Source of the DNA: Campylobacterales bacterium
GTDB taxonomy: Bacteria; Campylobacterota; Campylobacteria; Campylobacterales; Sulfurovaceae
Direction: 5' to 3'
Assembly: GCA_016937775.1 (NCBI GenBank)
Contig: JAFGVX010000027.1
Span: 1-64,000, forward strand
Length of the DNA: 64,000 nucleotides
Made by a program: the position numbers and the translations under genes. Below the pieces are notes generated by a model. It saw only the letters and a program-made list of their open reading frames with translations. It was not told the DNA's origin and ran no database searches. Each line of letters begins with the position of its first letter. Position 1 is the stretch's first letter. Below, in pieces: positions 36,144 to 44,472 of this stretch.

Positions 36144-37972
36144 TATTGCTCCCGTATAGTGTTCTTTATCTCTTCTATTTCCTCTCTTTTGATATGCATA
36201 TCAAGCTGAGGGAAAGGCATACTGATACCGTTTGTCTGTAATGTTTCATATATGAGTATAAGCAAATTTGACTTTGTTGAAGGACGAAGCCCCTCTATCC
36301 AAACAAGCAGGTCAAGCTCTATATAGCTCTCTGCCATATGTGTCATCCAAACGTTCGGCTTATAACGCACAGGTTCTCTTAAAAGCTTTATATCCGAATT
36401 TAGAACCGCATCGACTATAAGCTCTTTTACGTAGGGGATATTTTCACCATAGCCTACTTTAAAAGGAATATATATCCTTCTTATTCTATCGTTGAGCGTA
36501 AGATTTATGACTCTATTGTCAGTCAATTCACTATTTGGAACGATGATATGGATATTGTCAATCGTACGTATATTAGATGCCCTAAAGCCTATGTCAATCA
36601 CTTTCCCAACGATATTATCGGCACCGAATTTGATATAATCTCCTACCCTTATGTAATTTTCTCCAAACATTACCATGCCCGAAACCATACTTGAGACGAT
36701 GCCCTTTAGTGCAAACCCAAGCCCTATAGATATCACCCCTGCGATAACGGCAAGATTGGTAATGCTCAGCCCGATACTTGCTATTGCCATAACTAAAGAG
36801 CTAAAAACAATAAGGATAAAACCTAGATTAGCTGCTGTTTTTATCCATGCATAAGATTTGTCTTTTCTCGTCGAATAGAACTTTGACATCAGCATCAAAT
36901 AGAGCCTTGCAACAAAAAGACCCAAGATGAATATACCAAAAACTTTAAGTATGCTCAATAAGCTTATTGGCACCTCATCAACCACTAAAAGTGGTGCCGA
37001 AGCTGTAGCATATACATCTTCTCCGATAGAGGAGATTGCACTTTTTAATTTTGGAAACATATACTCCGAAGCACTTGTACTTTTTTTGACAACCTCATCT
37101 AAAAACTCTATCTTACAGTGGTAAAAACTGTTTTTTTTACTCAATCTTGATTCTAATACCTCAATATAATCTTGAGTTTCAATTATCTTTTCAATGTTGT
37201 TATTTTTGACATAAAAGAGTGCCGCGACTATCGATTGATCCATAAGCTCTTTAATCTTTTTATTGCGTCTCTTTTCTAATTCTTTTATCTTAAGAGCAAG
37301 CTCTTTCGAGACCTCTTCTTGAGATAATAGTTCTCTCTCTTTGTTAAGATTGAGTGCGACTAATTTTTTATCTAAAAGTTCAATCTCTTTTGTTAAAAGA
37401 GTATCATAGTCTTTATCAAGCTTAAAATCCACCTTAGTGACGATATCCAAAAATACCTCTTTGGCATTTTTAACATAATTCCTCAATGATTTTATATCAT
37501 TTTTGTCTTTCTTTTGTTTGAGTTTATAGTAGGCAAACTGAAGTTGATAGAGCCTAAGGTTCGGATTTTCATCGGAAGCTTCGTTCTCTATCTCTTTGTT
37601 GAGATATGCTAGTTTATCTTGGATGAGTTTTTCGTTGGATTCAAGCCTATTTATCTTTTTCACCGAGAGTGCTATCTTGTCAAAAAAGGCAATAACGGAA
37701 TTTGCATTTATGTTTTTCGAATCAAACTTCTCCACTGCAATCTCATGTTCTTTGCCGTTTGATTTTACAATATCTTGGAGTTTTTGAAGCAATGCCTTTT
37801 CGTTTTTAATTCTCTCTTCTGCCTCTATCGTTTCGGGGTTCTCTTGTGATATCATAGTCCCCAAATGAGTATAATACTCTAAAAGGTTATCTCCATCATA
37901 CATTTTTGCATCCGGTTGAGCACAAAATGCAACAGATAACAATAACAATAAGGCAGAAAATAATTTTGTCAC
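36143..37972 (-). CDS. MscS-family mechanosensitive channel with long periplasmic domain
   Basis: 609 residues: signal peptide (to about 18), a long coiled-coil periplasmic domain (about 40-300), then transmembrane helices from about 325 and the MscS pore and cytoplasmic domains. Signatures are AGVISIGLGFALKGIVSSMVSG (pore helix, about 410-431), NYIRVGDYIKF and PNSELTDNRVINLT. Opens on membrane tension to release solutes. I use GTG at 37970-37972, 5 nt after GGAG; the earlier GTG overlaps that ribosome binding site. Coupled to the HerA-like gene downstream. Confidence 0.87.
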   Translation of the reverse strand: MTKLFSALLLLLSVAFCAQPDAKMYDGDNLLEYYTHLGTMISQENPETIEAEERIKNEKALLQKLQDIVKSNGKEHEIAVEKFDSKNINANSVIAFFDKIALSVKKINRLESNEKLIQDKLAYLNKEIENEASDENPNLRLYQLQFAYYKLKQKKDKNDIKSLRNYVKNAKEVFLDIVTKVDFKLDKDYDTLLTKEIELLDKKLVALNLNKERELLSQEEVSKELALKIKELEKRRNKKIKELMDQSIVAALFYVKNNNIEKIIETQDYIEVLESRLSKKNSFYHCKIEFLDEVVKKSTSASEYMFPKLKSAISSIGEDVYATASAPLLVVDEVPISLLSILKVFGIFILGLFVARLYLMLMSKFYSTRKDKSYAWIKTAANLGFILIVFSSLVMAIASIGLSITNLAVIAGVISIGLGFALKGIVSSMVSGMVMFGENYIRVGDYIKFGADNIVGKVIDIGFRASNIRTIDNIHIIVPNSELTDNRVINLTLNDRIRRIYIPFKVGYGENIPYVKELIVDAVLNSDIKLLREPVRYKPNVWMTHMAESYIELDLLVWIEGLRPSTKSNLLILIYETLQTNGISMPFPQLDMHIKREEIEEIKNTIREQ

Positions 37973-38050
37973 TCTCACTCCAATTTTAATTTGTAAAATG
38001 ATACCATTTTTTGCCTATTTTTTGATGATTAGTTTGAAAAAAGATTTCGA

Positions 38051-38056
38051 TATAAT
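38051..38056 (+). promoter_or_regulatory. -10 box of the RDD-MFS-mobA run
   Basis: TATAAT, start point near 38063, 26 nt upstream of the RDD gene ATG. Confidence 0.5.
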
Positions 38057-38088
38057 TAGATCAAAATAACCTGCCAAAGGTGGCATAA

Positions 38089-38562
38089 ATGGCAAAAAGA
38101 GAGAGATTTAGAGACATAAAGCAGCATAAAAAACAAGATGCTCCCAAAGAAGAAAAAAATAATAATGCCCACTTTCTCGTCAAGATCAAAGCTTTTTTAA
38201 CCGATAGCTTTATACTTCTTATGCCAATCATGTACATAGTCTTTTATCTCATTATGGACGGTCGAGAAGATTTTGCTATACACAAGATAGAAGGATGGCT
38301 TTATATAATCATCCCATTAATACTTATTCAAAGTATATTCTTTTACATTTCGGGACAAACTCCAGGATATAAAGCTTATGGCATAAAACTCATCGATGCT
38401 TCAACTAAAAAGAAGCCCTCTTTGGGGGTTATCTTGTTTAGAAATCTTAGCGCTGTGTTGTCTTTTTTTAGCATCTTCGGTTGGATGTTGATGTTCTTTA
38501 GAAAAGATTATAAAAGCCTTCACGATCTTTTGGCAAATACTGCAACCGTTTATGAAAGATAA
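38089..38562 (+). CDS. RDD-domain membrane protein
   Basis: 157 residues: a charged, Lys-rich cytosolic N-terminus (about 1-28), then an RDD domain with three or four helices. Family marks are the Asp in AFLTDSFILLMPIMY (about 38), GQTPGYKAYGIKLIDA (about 90-105) and the C-terminal FRKDYKSLHDLLANT. Function of the family is largely unknown; some members exchange ions. The following MFS gene overlaps its end by 11 nt. Confidence 0.82.
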   Translation: MAKRERFRDIKQHKKQDAPKEEKNNNAHFLVKIKAFLTDSFILLMPIMYIVFYLIMDGREDFAIHKIEGWLYIIIPLILIQSIFFYISGQTPGYKAYGIKLIDASTKKKPSLGVILFRNLSAVLSFFSIFGWMLMFFRKDYKSLHDLLANTATVYER

Positions 38563-39646
38563 CACACCTATATTCTCGCTCATTCTTGGCGGGTTTTACT
38601 TTTTTTATTTTGCGCTTATTGGAATATATATTGTTTTTTTACCAAAAATACTCAATGATTTGGGTTATAGCGCTTTTGATGTGGGTGTCATTTACTCTGC
38701 AGCTGCATTGATGCGTTTTTTAACCCCATTTATATTTAAACATCTTTTCTATCTTGACTACAAAATCTATCTCTACTCACTCTTTGTGATTTTACTAAGC
38801 GTTGTACTGTTTTCATGGAGCGTAGAGCACTTTTGGTTTTACTTGATTATAAATTTGATGTTTGGAGCAGCGATGGGAATATCTTTGCCCTATATTGAAG
38901 CTATATCTCTTGAGGCTTTATCGAAGTTCAGATATGGAAGAGTGAGACTTTGGGGTTCGATCGGGTTCATGGCAATCGTGCTCGGTCTCTCTTTGAAATA
39001 TCTCTTTATTTCACTCATCATAGTTGCTTTTCTTATGTTACTCTTTGGTGCAATAGCTGGCAAAGAACACCCTTCTCAGATAAAAAAGAAAGAGGAAGAT
39101 AACAGCTCTTTTTCTTTGGTGAAATACGCTCCTCTTTGGATATCTCTGCTATTGATGCAATTAAGCTTTGGAGGATTTTATAACTTTTTTACGATATATG
39201 AATCTGAGGTCGGTATATCTTTGGATGTAATTCGATGGATGTGGATATTCGGTGTTTTATGTGAAATTATCATGCTCTATTTTCAAGGGCCCCTGCTTCA
39301 AAGAAACTTGTTGCAAGTCATAAAACTTACGACACTCATTACCGCATTGAGATGGTTTATGCTCTATCTTTTCGGTCACAATACATATATCGTATTTCTC
39401 TCACAATCCTTGCATGCTTTTAGTTTTGCACTTTACCATACCGCGGTTATCAGCTATCTCTTTTTGATTTACACTCAAAAAAAACTTGTACAACAATTCT
39501 ATCTCGGCATATCTTTTGGACTTGGAGGTTCTCTAGGGGCACTCTTGGCGGGCAAACTCTACGGAGATAATCTCTTTTTATATGAATCACTCATTGCCCT
39601 TCTTGCATTTGGGATTCTCTATTTTGGCAAAAAGGAGCATGTATGA
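38552..39646 (+). CDS. MFS transporter, HcaT/LacY-like
   Basis: 364 residues with about eleven to twelve hydrophobic helices. It is typical of the small MFS subgroup related to 3-phenylpropionate and nucleoside:H+ symporters: SLPYIEAISLEALSKFRYGRVRLWGSIGF is the diagnostic loop (split: AISLEALSKF, YGRVRLWGSIGF). The substrate cannot be predicted. Overlaps the RDD gene at its start and mobA at its end (ATGA). Confidence 0.83.
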   Translation: MKDNTPIFSLILGGFYFFYFALIGIYIVFLPKILNDLGYSAFDVGVIYSAAALMRFLTPFIFKHLFYLDYKIYLYSLFVILLSVVLFSWSVEHFWFYLIINLMFGAAMGISLPYIEAISLEALSKFRYGRVRLWGSIGFMAIVLGLSLKYLFISLIIVAFLMLLFGAIAGKEHPSQIKKKEEDNSSFSLVKYAPLWISLLLMQLSFGGFYNFFTIYESEVGISLDVIRWMWIFGVLCEIIMLYFQGPLLQRNLLQVIKLTTLITALRWFMLYLFGHNTYIVFLSQSLHAFSFALYHTAVISYLFLIYTQKKLVQQFYLGISFGLGGSLGALLAGKLYGDNLFLYESLIALLAFGILYFGKKEHV

Positions 39647-40206
39647 TAGAAGATGCGGTTATCTTAGCGGGTGGCAAAAGCCGTCGTATGGGAGAGGACA
39701 AGGCACTCTTGCCTTTTAAAAAGTACAAAAGTATGAGTGAATTTCAATATAAAAAACTTGAAAAAATATTTACAAATGTCTACATCTGCGCAAAAGAAGA
39801 AAAGTTTGATTTTAATGCAAAGGTTATCAAGGATATCTACCCTATACACTCACCGCTTGCCGGCTTGATATCAATCTTTGAAACGCTTGATTGTAATGAA
39901 GTATTTATATTAAGCGTTGATGTCCCTTTTGTTGATGGGGTGATAATAGACACCCTCATCAATCAAGCGCAAAAGAGTAGTAAATATGATGTAATTGTCG
40001 CTTCAAGTCCAAGGGGGAGAGAACCACTTTGTGGCGTTTACAGAAGATCAATCCTTCCAAAAGCAAAAGAGCTCTTCTTTGAAGATATTCATAAGATCAA
40101 TCATCTTTTAAATCTGCTAAACACGAAAGAGATTGCCTTTAAAGAGCAAAAGAACTTTCTTAATCTCAATACGCCCGAAGATTATAAAGAGGCACAAAAC
40201 CTATAG
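39643..40206 (+). CDS. mobA: Molybdenum cofactor guanylyltransferase
   Basis: Attaches GMP to molybdopterin to make the MGD cofactor of DMSO-reductase-family enzymes. The 187-residue protein has VILAGGKSRRMGEDKALLPF (about 6-25), the Asp of ILSVDVPFVD (about 90-99), and SPRGREPLCGVYR. Consistent with the Mo-dependent oxidoreductase at the end of the window. Start overlaps the MFS stop. Confidence 0.9.
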   Translation: MIEDAVILAGGKSRRMGEDKALLPFKKYKSMSEFQYKKLEKIFTNVYICAKEEKFDFNAKVIKDIYPIHSPLAGLISIFETLDCNEVFILSVDVPFVDGVIIDTLINQAQKSSKYDVIVASSPRGREPLCGVYRRSILPKAKELFFEDIHKINHLLNLLNTKEIAFKEQKNFLNLNTPEDYKEAQNL

Positions 40207-40209
40207 TGC

Positions 40210-40938
40210 CTACTTTTTAAGATCGTTATAGTATTTACACCCTTTTTCATCACCGAGATCACACCCTTTTTTATAAAGCTCAAGCGCCTTATCTTTATCT
40301 TTTTTGACAGCATCGCCGTACTCATACATCCCACCGAGGTTTGAACAACCTACGCCGACATCCCCATCACATGCCTCTTTATAATAATCTACAGCTTTAT
40401 AGAGATCTTTCTCGATACCCTCGCCCCTGTCATACAAAAGACCCAAGTTGTTGCACCCTACTTTAGTTCCGCCCTGACACGCTCGCGAGTAATACTTGAA
40501 GGCTTTTTCAAAATCTTTTTTTACACCAAGCTCATTGTAATGCATAAAACCCACATTAAAACAACTCAACGCATCGCCGCCATTACATCCTTTTTCATAG
40601 AAGCTATACGCCTTGATATAATCCTGCGTAAGATACTCTCCTTTTTCATACATTTTAGCAAGATTATAGCACCCTAGCGGATCTTCTCCGTCACATGCTT
40701 TTTTGTAATATTCAGAAGCTTTTTTAAGATCTTTCGGAACTCCTTCTCCATTGTAATTCATCACTCCATATTCGTTACAGCTATACGCTTCACCGTTTTC
40801 GCAAGAGTCCTTAAAAATAGAGGCGGCTTTTTCATAGTTTTGTTTTTCAAGCTCTTTTAGCCCTTCTTGAAAACCTTCACCATAACTTACACTCAAAATT
40901 CCGACACAAAGTAATACTGAAAGAAAAAACTTTTTCAC
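40210..40938 (-). CDS. Secreted cysteine-rich Sel1 (Hcp-type) protein
   Basis: 242 residues: signal peptide (to about 20), then six 36-residue Sel1-like repeats. Most end in a pair of cysteines eight residues apart, as in YYKKACDGEDPLGCYNLAKM and YYKEACDGDVGVGCSNLGGM, the hallmark of Helicobacter cysteine-rich (Hcp) proteins whose repeats are each locked by a disulfide. Periplasmic or secreted adaptor; homologues are often mis-annotated as beta-lactamases, but there is no beta-lactamase motif. Convergent with mobA. Confidence 0.88.
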   Translation of the reverse strand: MKKFFLSVLLCVGILSVSYGEGFQEGLKELEKQNYEKAASIFKDSCENGEAYSCNEYGVMNYNGEGVPKDLKKASEYYKKACDGEDPLGCYNLAKMYEKGEYLTQDYIKAYSFYEKGCNGGDALSCFNVGFMHYNELGVKKDFEKAFKYYSRACQGGTKVGCNNLGLLYDRGEGIEKDLYKAVDYYKEACDGDVGVGCSNLGGMYEYGDAVKKDKDKALELYKKGCDLGDEKGCKYYNDLKK

Positions 40939-41103
40939 GCTCTATCCTTTATATTTTTTCGTCAACACATTAGGATATTTTACACCATTTATATAAAAAA
41001 CGATGTTAAATTCTATTTTATTTTTAGTTTGTGAAACCAAGTGTAACAATAGATACACAATATTGCAATAACAGTCACATTTTAAATCTTTTAATTCTGA
41101 TCT

Positions 41104-41119
41104 ATTGACATCGGTCAAT
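41104..41119. promoter_or_regulatory. FNR/Crp-type palindrome upstream of hcp
   Basis: Perfect palindrome ATTGAC-ATCG-GTCAAT. The centre (41111.5) lies exactly 41.5 nt upstream of the start point predicted from the hcp -10 box, the class II activation position for Crp/Fnr proteins. Differs from the FNR consensus TTGAT-N4-ATCAA by one base per half. Confidence 0.7.
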
Positions 41120-41140
41120 GATTTGATTTTTATGAAAGCA

Positions 41141-41146
41141 TATAAT
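41141..41146 (+). promoter_or_regulatory. -10 box of hcp
   Basis: TATAAT, predicted start point 41153, 22 nt before the ATG. Confidence 0.6.
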
Positions 41147-41174
41147 GAACCTATCATATTAAAAAGGAGCAAAA

Positions 41175-42605
41175 ATGTTTGATATGTTTAGTGGTAAAAA
41201 AGAGGATGTAACGAACAAAGATACTAATATGTTTTGTTATCAATGCGAAATGAGTATGGTTGGCGGCTGCGGTTCTAACGGTCAAGATATCGGCACTTGT
41301 GGCAAAAGTGCACTTGAATCAAGATTGCAAGATATGATGATTTTTGGAGCAAAAGGATTGGCTGCTTATAGATCACACGCGAGAGAACTTATCGACGAGG
41401 GTTCTCAAGAAGATAGAGACAGACTTCTAAAAATCGATGATGTGATATCCCAAAGCATGTACTTTACGCTCACAAATGTCAATTTCAACTTTGATGAACA
41501 TATAGCACAACTCATGAAACTTGGGAGTGCAGGAGTTGAGATATTGGATCTCTTGAGTGATTCTCACACAAAACATTTTGGGATCCCAACACCTGTAAAA
41601 ATCACACAAAACAGAGCTGAAGGACATGCCATCTTAGTAAGTGGACACAATCTTGATATGCTTAACGGACTTCTAAAAAGGATAAAAGAGAGAGGGCTGG
41701 AAGATAAAATAAATGTTTACACTCACTCTGAGATGTTACCGGCACACGGATACCCTCACCTAAGAGAATACAAAAATCTCAAGGGTAATATAGGCAAGGC
41801 ATGGTTTGATCAAACAGATCTCTTTAGTAAATGGCAAGGAGCGATTGTCGTCAATACGAACTGTATTGTACCTAGAGATAAATCTACCAAGGTAGACAAT
41901 TACATAGACAGAATCTACACCTATGATATAGTTGGTATAGAGGGGGCAAAAAAGATTGAAGAAAACAATTATGATGCATTGATTGACCATGCACTACAAC
42001 TACCGAAAGTGAGTGGTTTTGAGAGTGATGAGACGCTAACTACAGGGCATCACTACAAAACCATCTTGACACTTGCCCCACAAATTTTAGAAGCAGTAAG
42101 CGAAGGCAAGATAACAAAATTCTTTGTCATCGCAGGCTGTGATGCACCGGGTAAGGGCGGTGAATATTTTAGAGAAATGGCAAAAGAGTTACCGCCAAGT
42201 GCCATTATCATAACATCTAGTTGCGGAAAATTTAGATTTAATGATATAGATTTCGGAAATGTTCCAGGCACACAGATTCCTAGATATTTAGACTTAGGAC
42301 AATGCAATGACTCTAACGGTGCTGTTCATATAGCAATAGCTGTTGCAAATGCCCTAGGAGTAAAAGACCTCAATGATCTGCCTGTAGAAATAGTTCTAAG
42401 CTGGATGGAACAAAAGGCCGTTATTATACTCTTAGCACTATTTAGTTTGGGGATTAAGAATATATATTTGGGACCAAAAGCACCGCAATTTATCAATAGT
42501 GATATAGCAAAATTTTTAGTCGATACTTTTAATATCCATGTTATCGATAACCCAAAAGAGCCTCAAGTACAAGCCAAAAAAGACCTAGAAGAATTACTTG
42601 CATAA
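41175..42605 (+). CDS. hcp: Hybrid cluster protein (hydroxylamine/NO reductase)
   Basis: Fe-S-O enzyme associated with nitric oxide and hydroxylamine detoxification. The 476-residue protein is short for the family (about 550 aa) and matches the class III form lacking the extra helical domain. The N-terminal cluster ligands lie in MFCYQCEMSMVGGC and DIGTCGK (Cys21, 24, 32, 42). Hybrid-cluster ligands include the GHNLDMLNG region, TNCIVP, the SSCGKFRFND segment and LGQCNDSNGA. AAGGAG ribosome binding site. The promoter has an FNR-like palindrome at -41.5, and the next gene, convergent, is a Crp/Fnr regulator. Confidence 0.93.
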   Translation: MFDMFSGKKEDVTNKDTNMFCYQCEMSMVGGCGSNGQDIGTCGKSALESRLQDMMIFGAKGLAAYRSHARELIDEGSQEDRDRLLKIDDVISQSMYFTLTNVNFNFDEHIAQLMKLGSAGVEILDLLSDSHTKHFGIPTPVKITQNRAEGHAILVSGHNLDMLNGLLKRIKERGLEDKINVYTHSEMLPAHGYPHLREYKNLKGNIGKAWFDQTDLFSKWQGAIVVNTNCIVPRDKSTKVDNYIDRIYTYDIVGIEGAKKIEENNYDALIDHALQLPKVSGFESDETLTTGHHYKTILTLAPQILEAVSEGKITKFFVIAGCDAPGKGGEYFREMAKELPPSAIIITSSCGKFRFNDIDFGNVPGTQIPRYLDLGQCNDSNGAVHIAIAVANALGVKDLNDLPVEIVLSWMEQKAVIILLALFSLGIKNIYLGPKAPQFINSDIAKFLVDTFNIHVIDNPKEPQVQAKKDLEELLA

Positions 42606-42612
42606 ATATGAT

Positions 42613-42638
42613 AGCTCCTCTTTTAAAAGAGAGGGGCT
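42613..42638. terminator. Hairpin between hcp and the Crp/Fnr gene
   Basis: Inverted repeat beginning AGCTCCTCTTTT and ending in GGGGCT with one bulged position, between convergent genes. It overlaps the regulator's stop codon and lacks a clear T tail, so it is a moderate terminator candidate. Confidence 0.4.
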
Positions 42639-43269
42639 AAAAAAACTCTTTTAATTTTTCTCTATCTATGACGGTAAATTTATTTTTATTGTTTTCCAGT
42701 ATGCCGTATTCTTTGAATTTTTTTAGATTTCTTGAGAGTGTCTCGGGGGTTATAAACAGCATTGAAGCAATCTGGTGTTGTTTTTGAGCAACAAACACAT
42801 CTTCATTTTCATAGATAAAATTGGCTATTTTTGCTTGTGAGCTTAAAAGAAGATTTTGTTGAATAACCGTATCTAAAAACTTCATTTTTTTAGTCAATGA
42901 GTTTATAACCTGCATAGACAGTGCCGGATATCGCTGTAACAATATTTGAAAATCTGTAAATTTTATCTTTGCTATATAGCCTTCGGTAATCATCTTACAG
43001 CTAGCGGGGAAGCGCATATCTTCAAAGTTAGCAAGCTCTGCAATCAGAGACTGTGCTTTGAAATTATGGAGCAAAAGTTCATTGCCTTTGTTATCAACCC
43101 TATAAACTTTTGCCGTTCCTTCGAGAAGCATATGCAGATAATCAGAATTTTCGCCCTCAAGAAAGATAGTATCATTTTTATTTTTATGTAAAATGTTTAC
43201 TACTTTGTCAACATATTCTAGTTCATGTTTTGGCAACATTTGAAATAGTTTAATATGATTGATTTGCAT
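42637..43269 (-). CDS. Crp/Fnr-family transcriptional regulator
   Basis: 210 residues: cyclic-nucleotide-type beta barrel (about 1-120), long dimerisation helix and a C-terminal winged helix with HTH IASMLFITPETLSRNLKKF. The recognition helix carries E-x2-SR, the residues by which FNR reads TTGA half sites. There is no N-terminal cysteine cluster (one Cys in the protein), so it is not an oxygen-sensing FNR; NO-sensing relatives (NssR, DNR, HcpR types) are better comparisons. The neighbouring hcp promoter carries a TTGAC-N4-GTCAA palindrome, its likely target. Confidence 0.85.
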   Translation of the reverse strand: MQINHIKLFQMLPKHELEYVDKVVNILHKNKNDTIFLEGENSDYLHMLLEGTAKVYRVDNKGNELLLHNFKAQSLIAELANFEDMRFPASCKMITEGYIAKIKFTDFQILLQRYPALSMQVINSLTKKMKFLDTVIQQNLLLSSQAKIANFIYENEDVFVAQKQHQIASMLFITPETLSRNLKKFKEYGILENNKNKFTVIDREKLKEFF

Positions 43270-43295
43270 CTATGGCACATCCTTCCGATTAGTAA

Positions 43296-43329
43296 ATTAG
43301 TCTATAGCACTAATGTTAATTGGACATTA
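43296..43329. promoter_or_regulatory. Overlapping inverted repeats upstream of the Crp/Fnr gene
   Basis: ATTAGT-N7-ACTAAT (43296-43314) and TAATGT-N7-ACATTA (43311-43329) overlap by 4 nt just upstream of the start codon region. They may be operators for autoregulation or for another factor; neither resembles a standard FNR box. Confidence 0.35.
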
Positions 43330-43370
43330 AACGGTATCGCTTTTTTAAGAAAACGCTAAATAAATCTTGT

Positions 43371-43378
43371 GGGGGGGG
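43371..43378. repeat. G8 homopolymer
   Basis: Eight consecutive G on the + strand in AT-rich intergenic DNA, about 100 nt upstream of the Crp/Fnr gene. Poly-G tracts of this length are slippage-prone in Campylobacter and Helicobacter. Confidence 0.6.
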
Positions 43379-43420
43379 ATTAAAATATCTTATAGATAAT
43401 TTAAGTATGGTCAAAGAGAA

Positions 43421-44314
43421 TTACTTCTCTTCGATCATACTCGCCATCATCTTTTTCGTAAAGAATGTAAATTTATCAAAAAGTTCGCTGTGAAATTTAT
43501 CTTTATGAAAAACTATAGAAAACTCTCTTTTACAATCAAATTTCTTTACGGGAACTTGATACAGTTTTCCTGCATTTATTTCCTCTTCTACCGCTATCTT
43601 TGAAAGACATGCGAAAGTCTCTTTATTTTTGAGTATGCTTTTTATAGATTCAGTATGTCCTAATTCTAAAAAGATATTAAGATCATTTACCTTTCCTTTT
43701 ATGCAACTCAAGAAAGTCTCTCTTGTTCCGCTTCCTTTTTCTCTAAGCACCCATTTGTATGACCCCAGTGAATCTATGAAACAAGGAGTATCAAAGCCCT
43801 CTTTTGCAGTAACAATAATCAGCTCATCCAATGCTACCTTTTCAGTGATAACTTCAGGATCTTTGACGCTTCCCTCAACAAATCCCACATCAAGTTGTCC
43901 CTCTTTTATTAGATCAACAATTTTTTTAGTATTGCCCTCTTTAAGAGATATCTTAACTTCCGGGTAGCTTTGCATATATCCACAGACAATGCTTGGCATA
44001 AAATAATCAACTATTGTAGTACTTGCCCCAACTCTGATCATCCCCTTGTTTACAGAATTTTGAAACTCATGTTCGATGTCATGAACTTTTTTATATAACG
44101 GCTTGATCTCTTTACAAAAAGCTCTTCCGGTCTCATTTAAGATTAGTTTTTTATTCATCCTATCAAAGAGAGGACGCCCCAAAACAGACTCTAATTCTTT
44201 GATCGACATTGAAATTGCCGACTGACTCAACCCCATCTCTTTGGCAACATTAGTCAAATGCCCCAAATCGACTACGTTCAGAAATATCTCCACTTGTCTA
44301 AGCGTAATACTCAT
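43421..44314 (-). CDS. LysR-family regulator
   Basis: 297 residues: N-terminal winged HTH (LGHLTNVAKEMGLSQSAISM, about 17-36, followed by the SIKELESVLGRPLFDR wing) and a substrate-binding domain with GASTTIVDYFMPSIV. Divergently placed 158 nt from a YeiH-type transporter, as LysR regulators of the CysB/Cbl/YeiE type usually are, so it most likely controls that gene. The ligand is not known; sulfur compounds are plausible given the transporter family. Confidence 0.87.
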   Translation of the reverse strand: MSITLRQVEIFLNVVDLGHLTNVAKEMGLSQSAISMSIKELESVLGRPLFDRMNKKLILNETGRAFCKEIKPLYKKVHDIEHEFQNSVNKGMIRVGASTTIVDYFMPSIVCGYMQSYPEVKISLKEGNTKKIVDLIKEGQLDVGFVEGSVKDPEVITEKVALDELIIVTAKEGFDTPCFIDSLGSYKWVLREKGSGTRETFLSCIKGKVNDLNIFLELGHTESIKSILKNKETFACLSKIAVEEEINAGKLYQVPVKKFDCKREFSIVFHKDKFHSELFDKFTFFTKKMMASMIEEK

Positions 44315-44409
44315 AACATTATTCCTTTGTATCAGTTATTTTGATAATGATTAAATTATTTATTAATTTTACTATTATACATATTTTTACTATAATTTAG
44401 TTTATAAAA

Positions 44410-44431
44410 TAATAATAGTGTAATAATAGTG
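44410..44431. repeat. Two tandem 11-bp direct repeats in the LysR-YeiH intergenic region
   Basis: TAATAATAGTG occurs twice back to back (44410-44420, 44421-44431), 41 nt upstream of the transporter ATG. It is a plausible LysR-type activator or regulatory site, one helical turn per unit. Confidence 0.55.
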
Positions 44432-44472
44432 CAAATAAAATGCTAAATTTACTATTAAAGGAAAGTGATTAA

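Noticed and set aside
40210-40938. Beta-lactamase (common automatic label for Hcp proteins)
   Set aside because: Only Sel1 repeats with paired cysteines are present; there is no serine beta-lactamase or metallo-beta-lactamase motif.
40942-41172. 76-codon frame on the - strand upstream of hcp
   Set aside because: It lies across the hcp promoter, palindrome and -10 box, has no convincing ribosome binding site, and its composition looks like translated intergenic AT-rich DNA.
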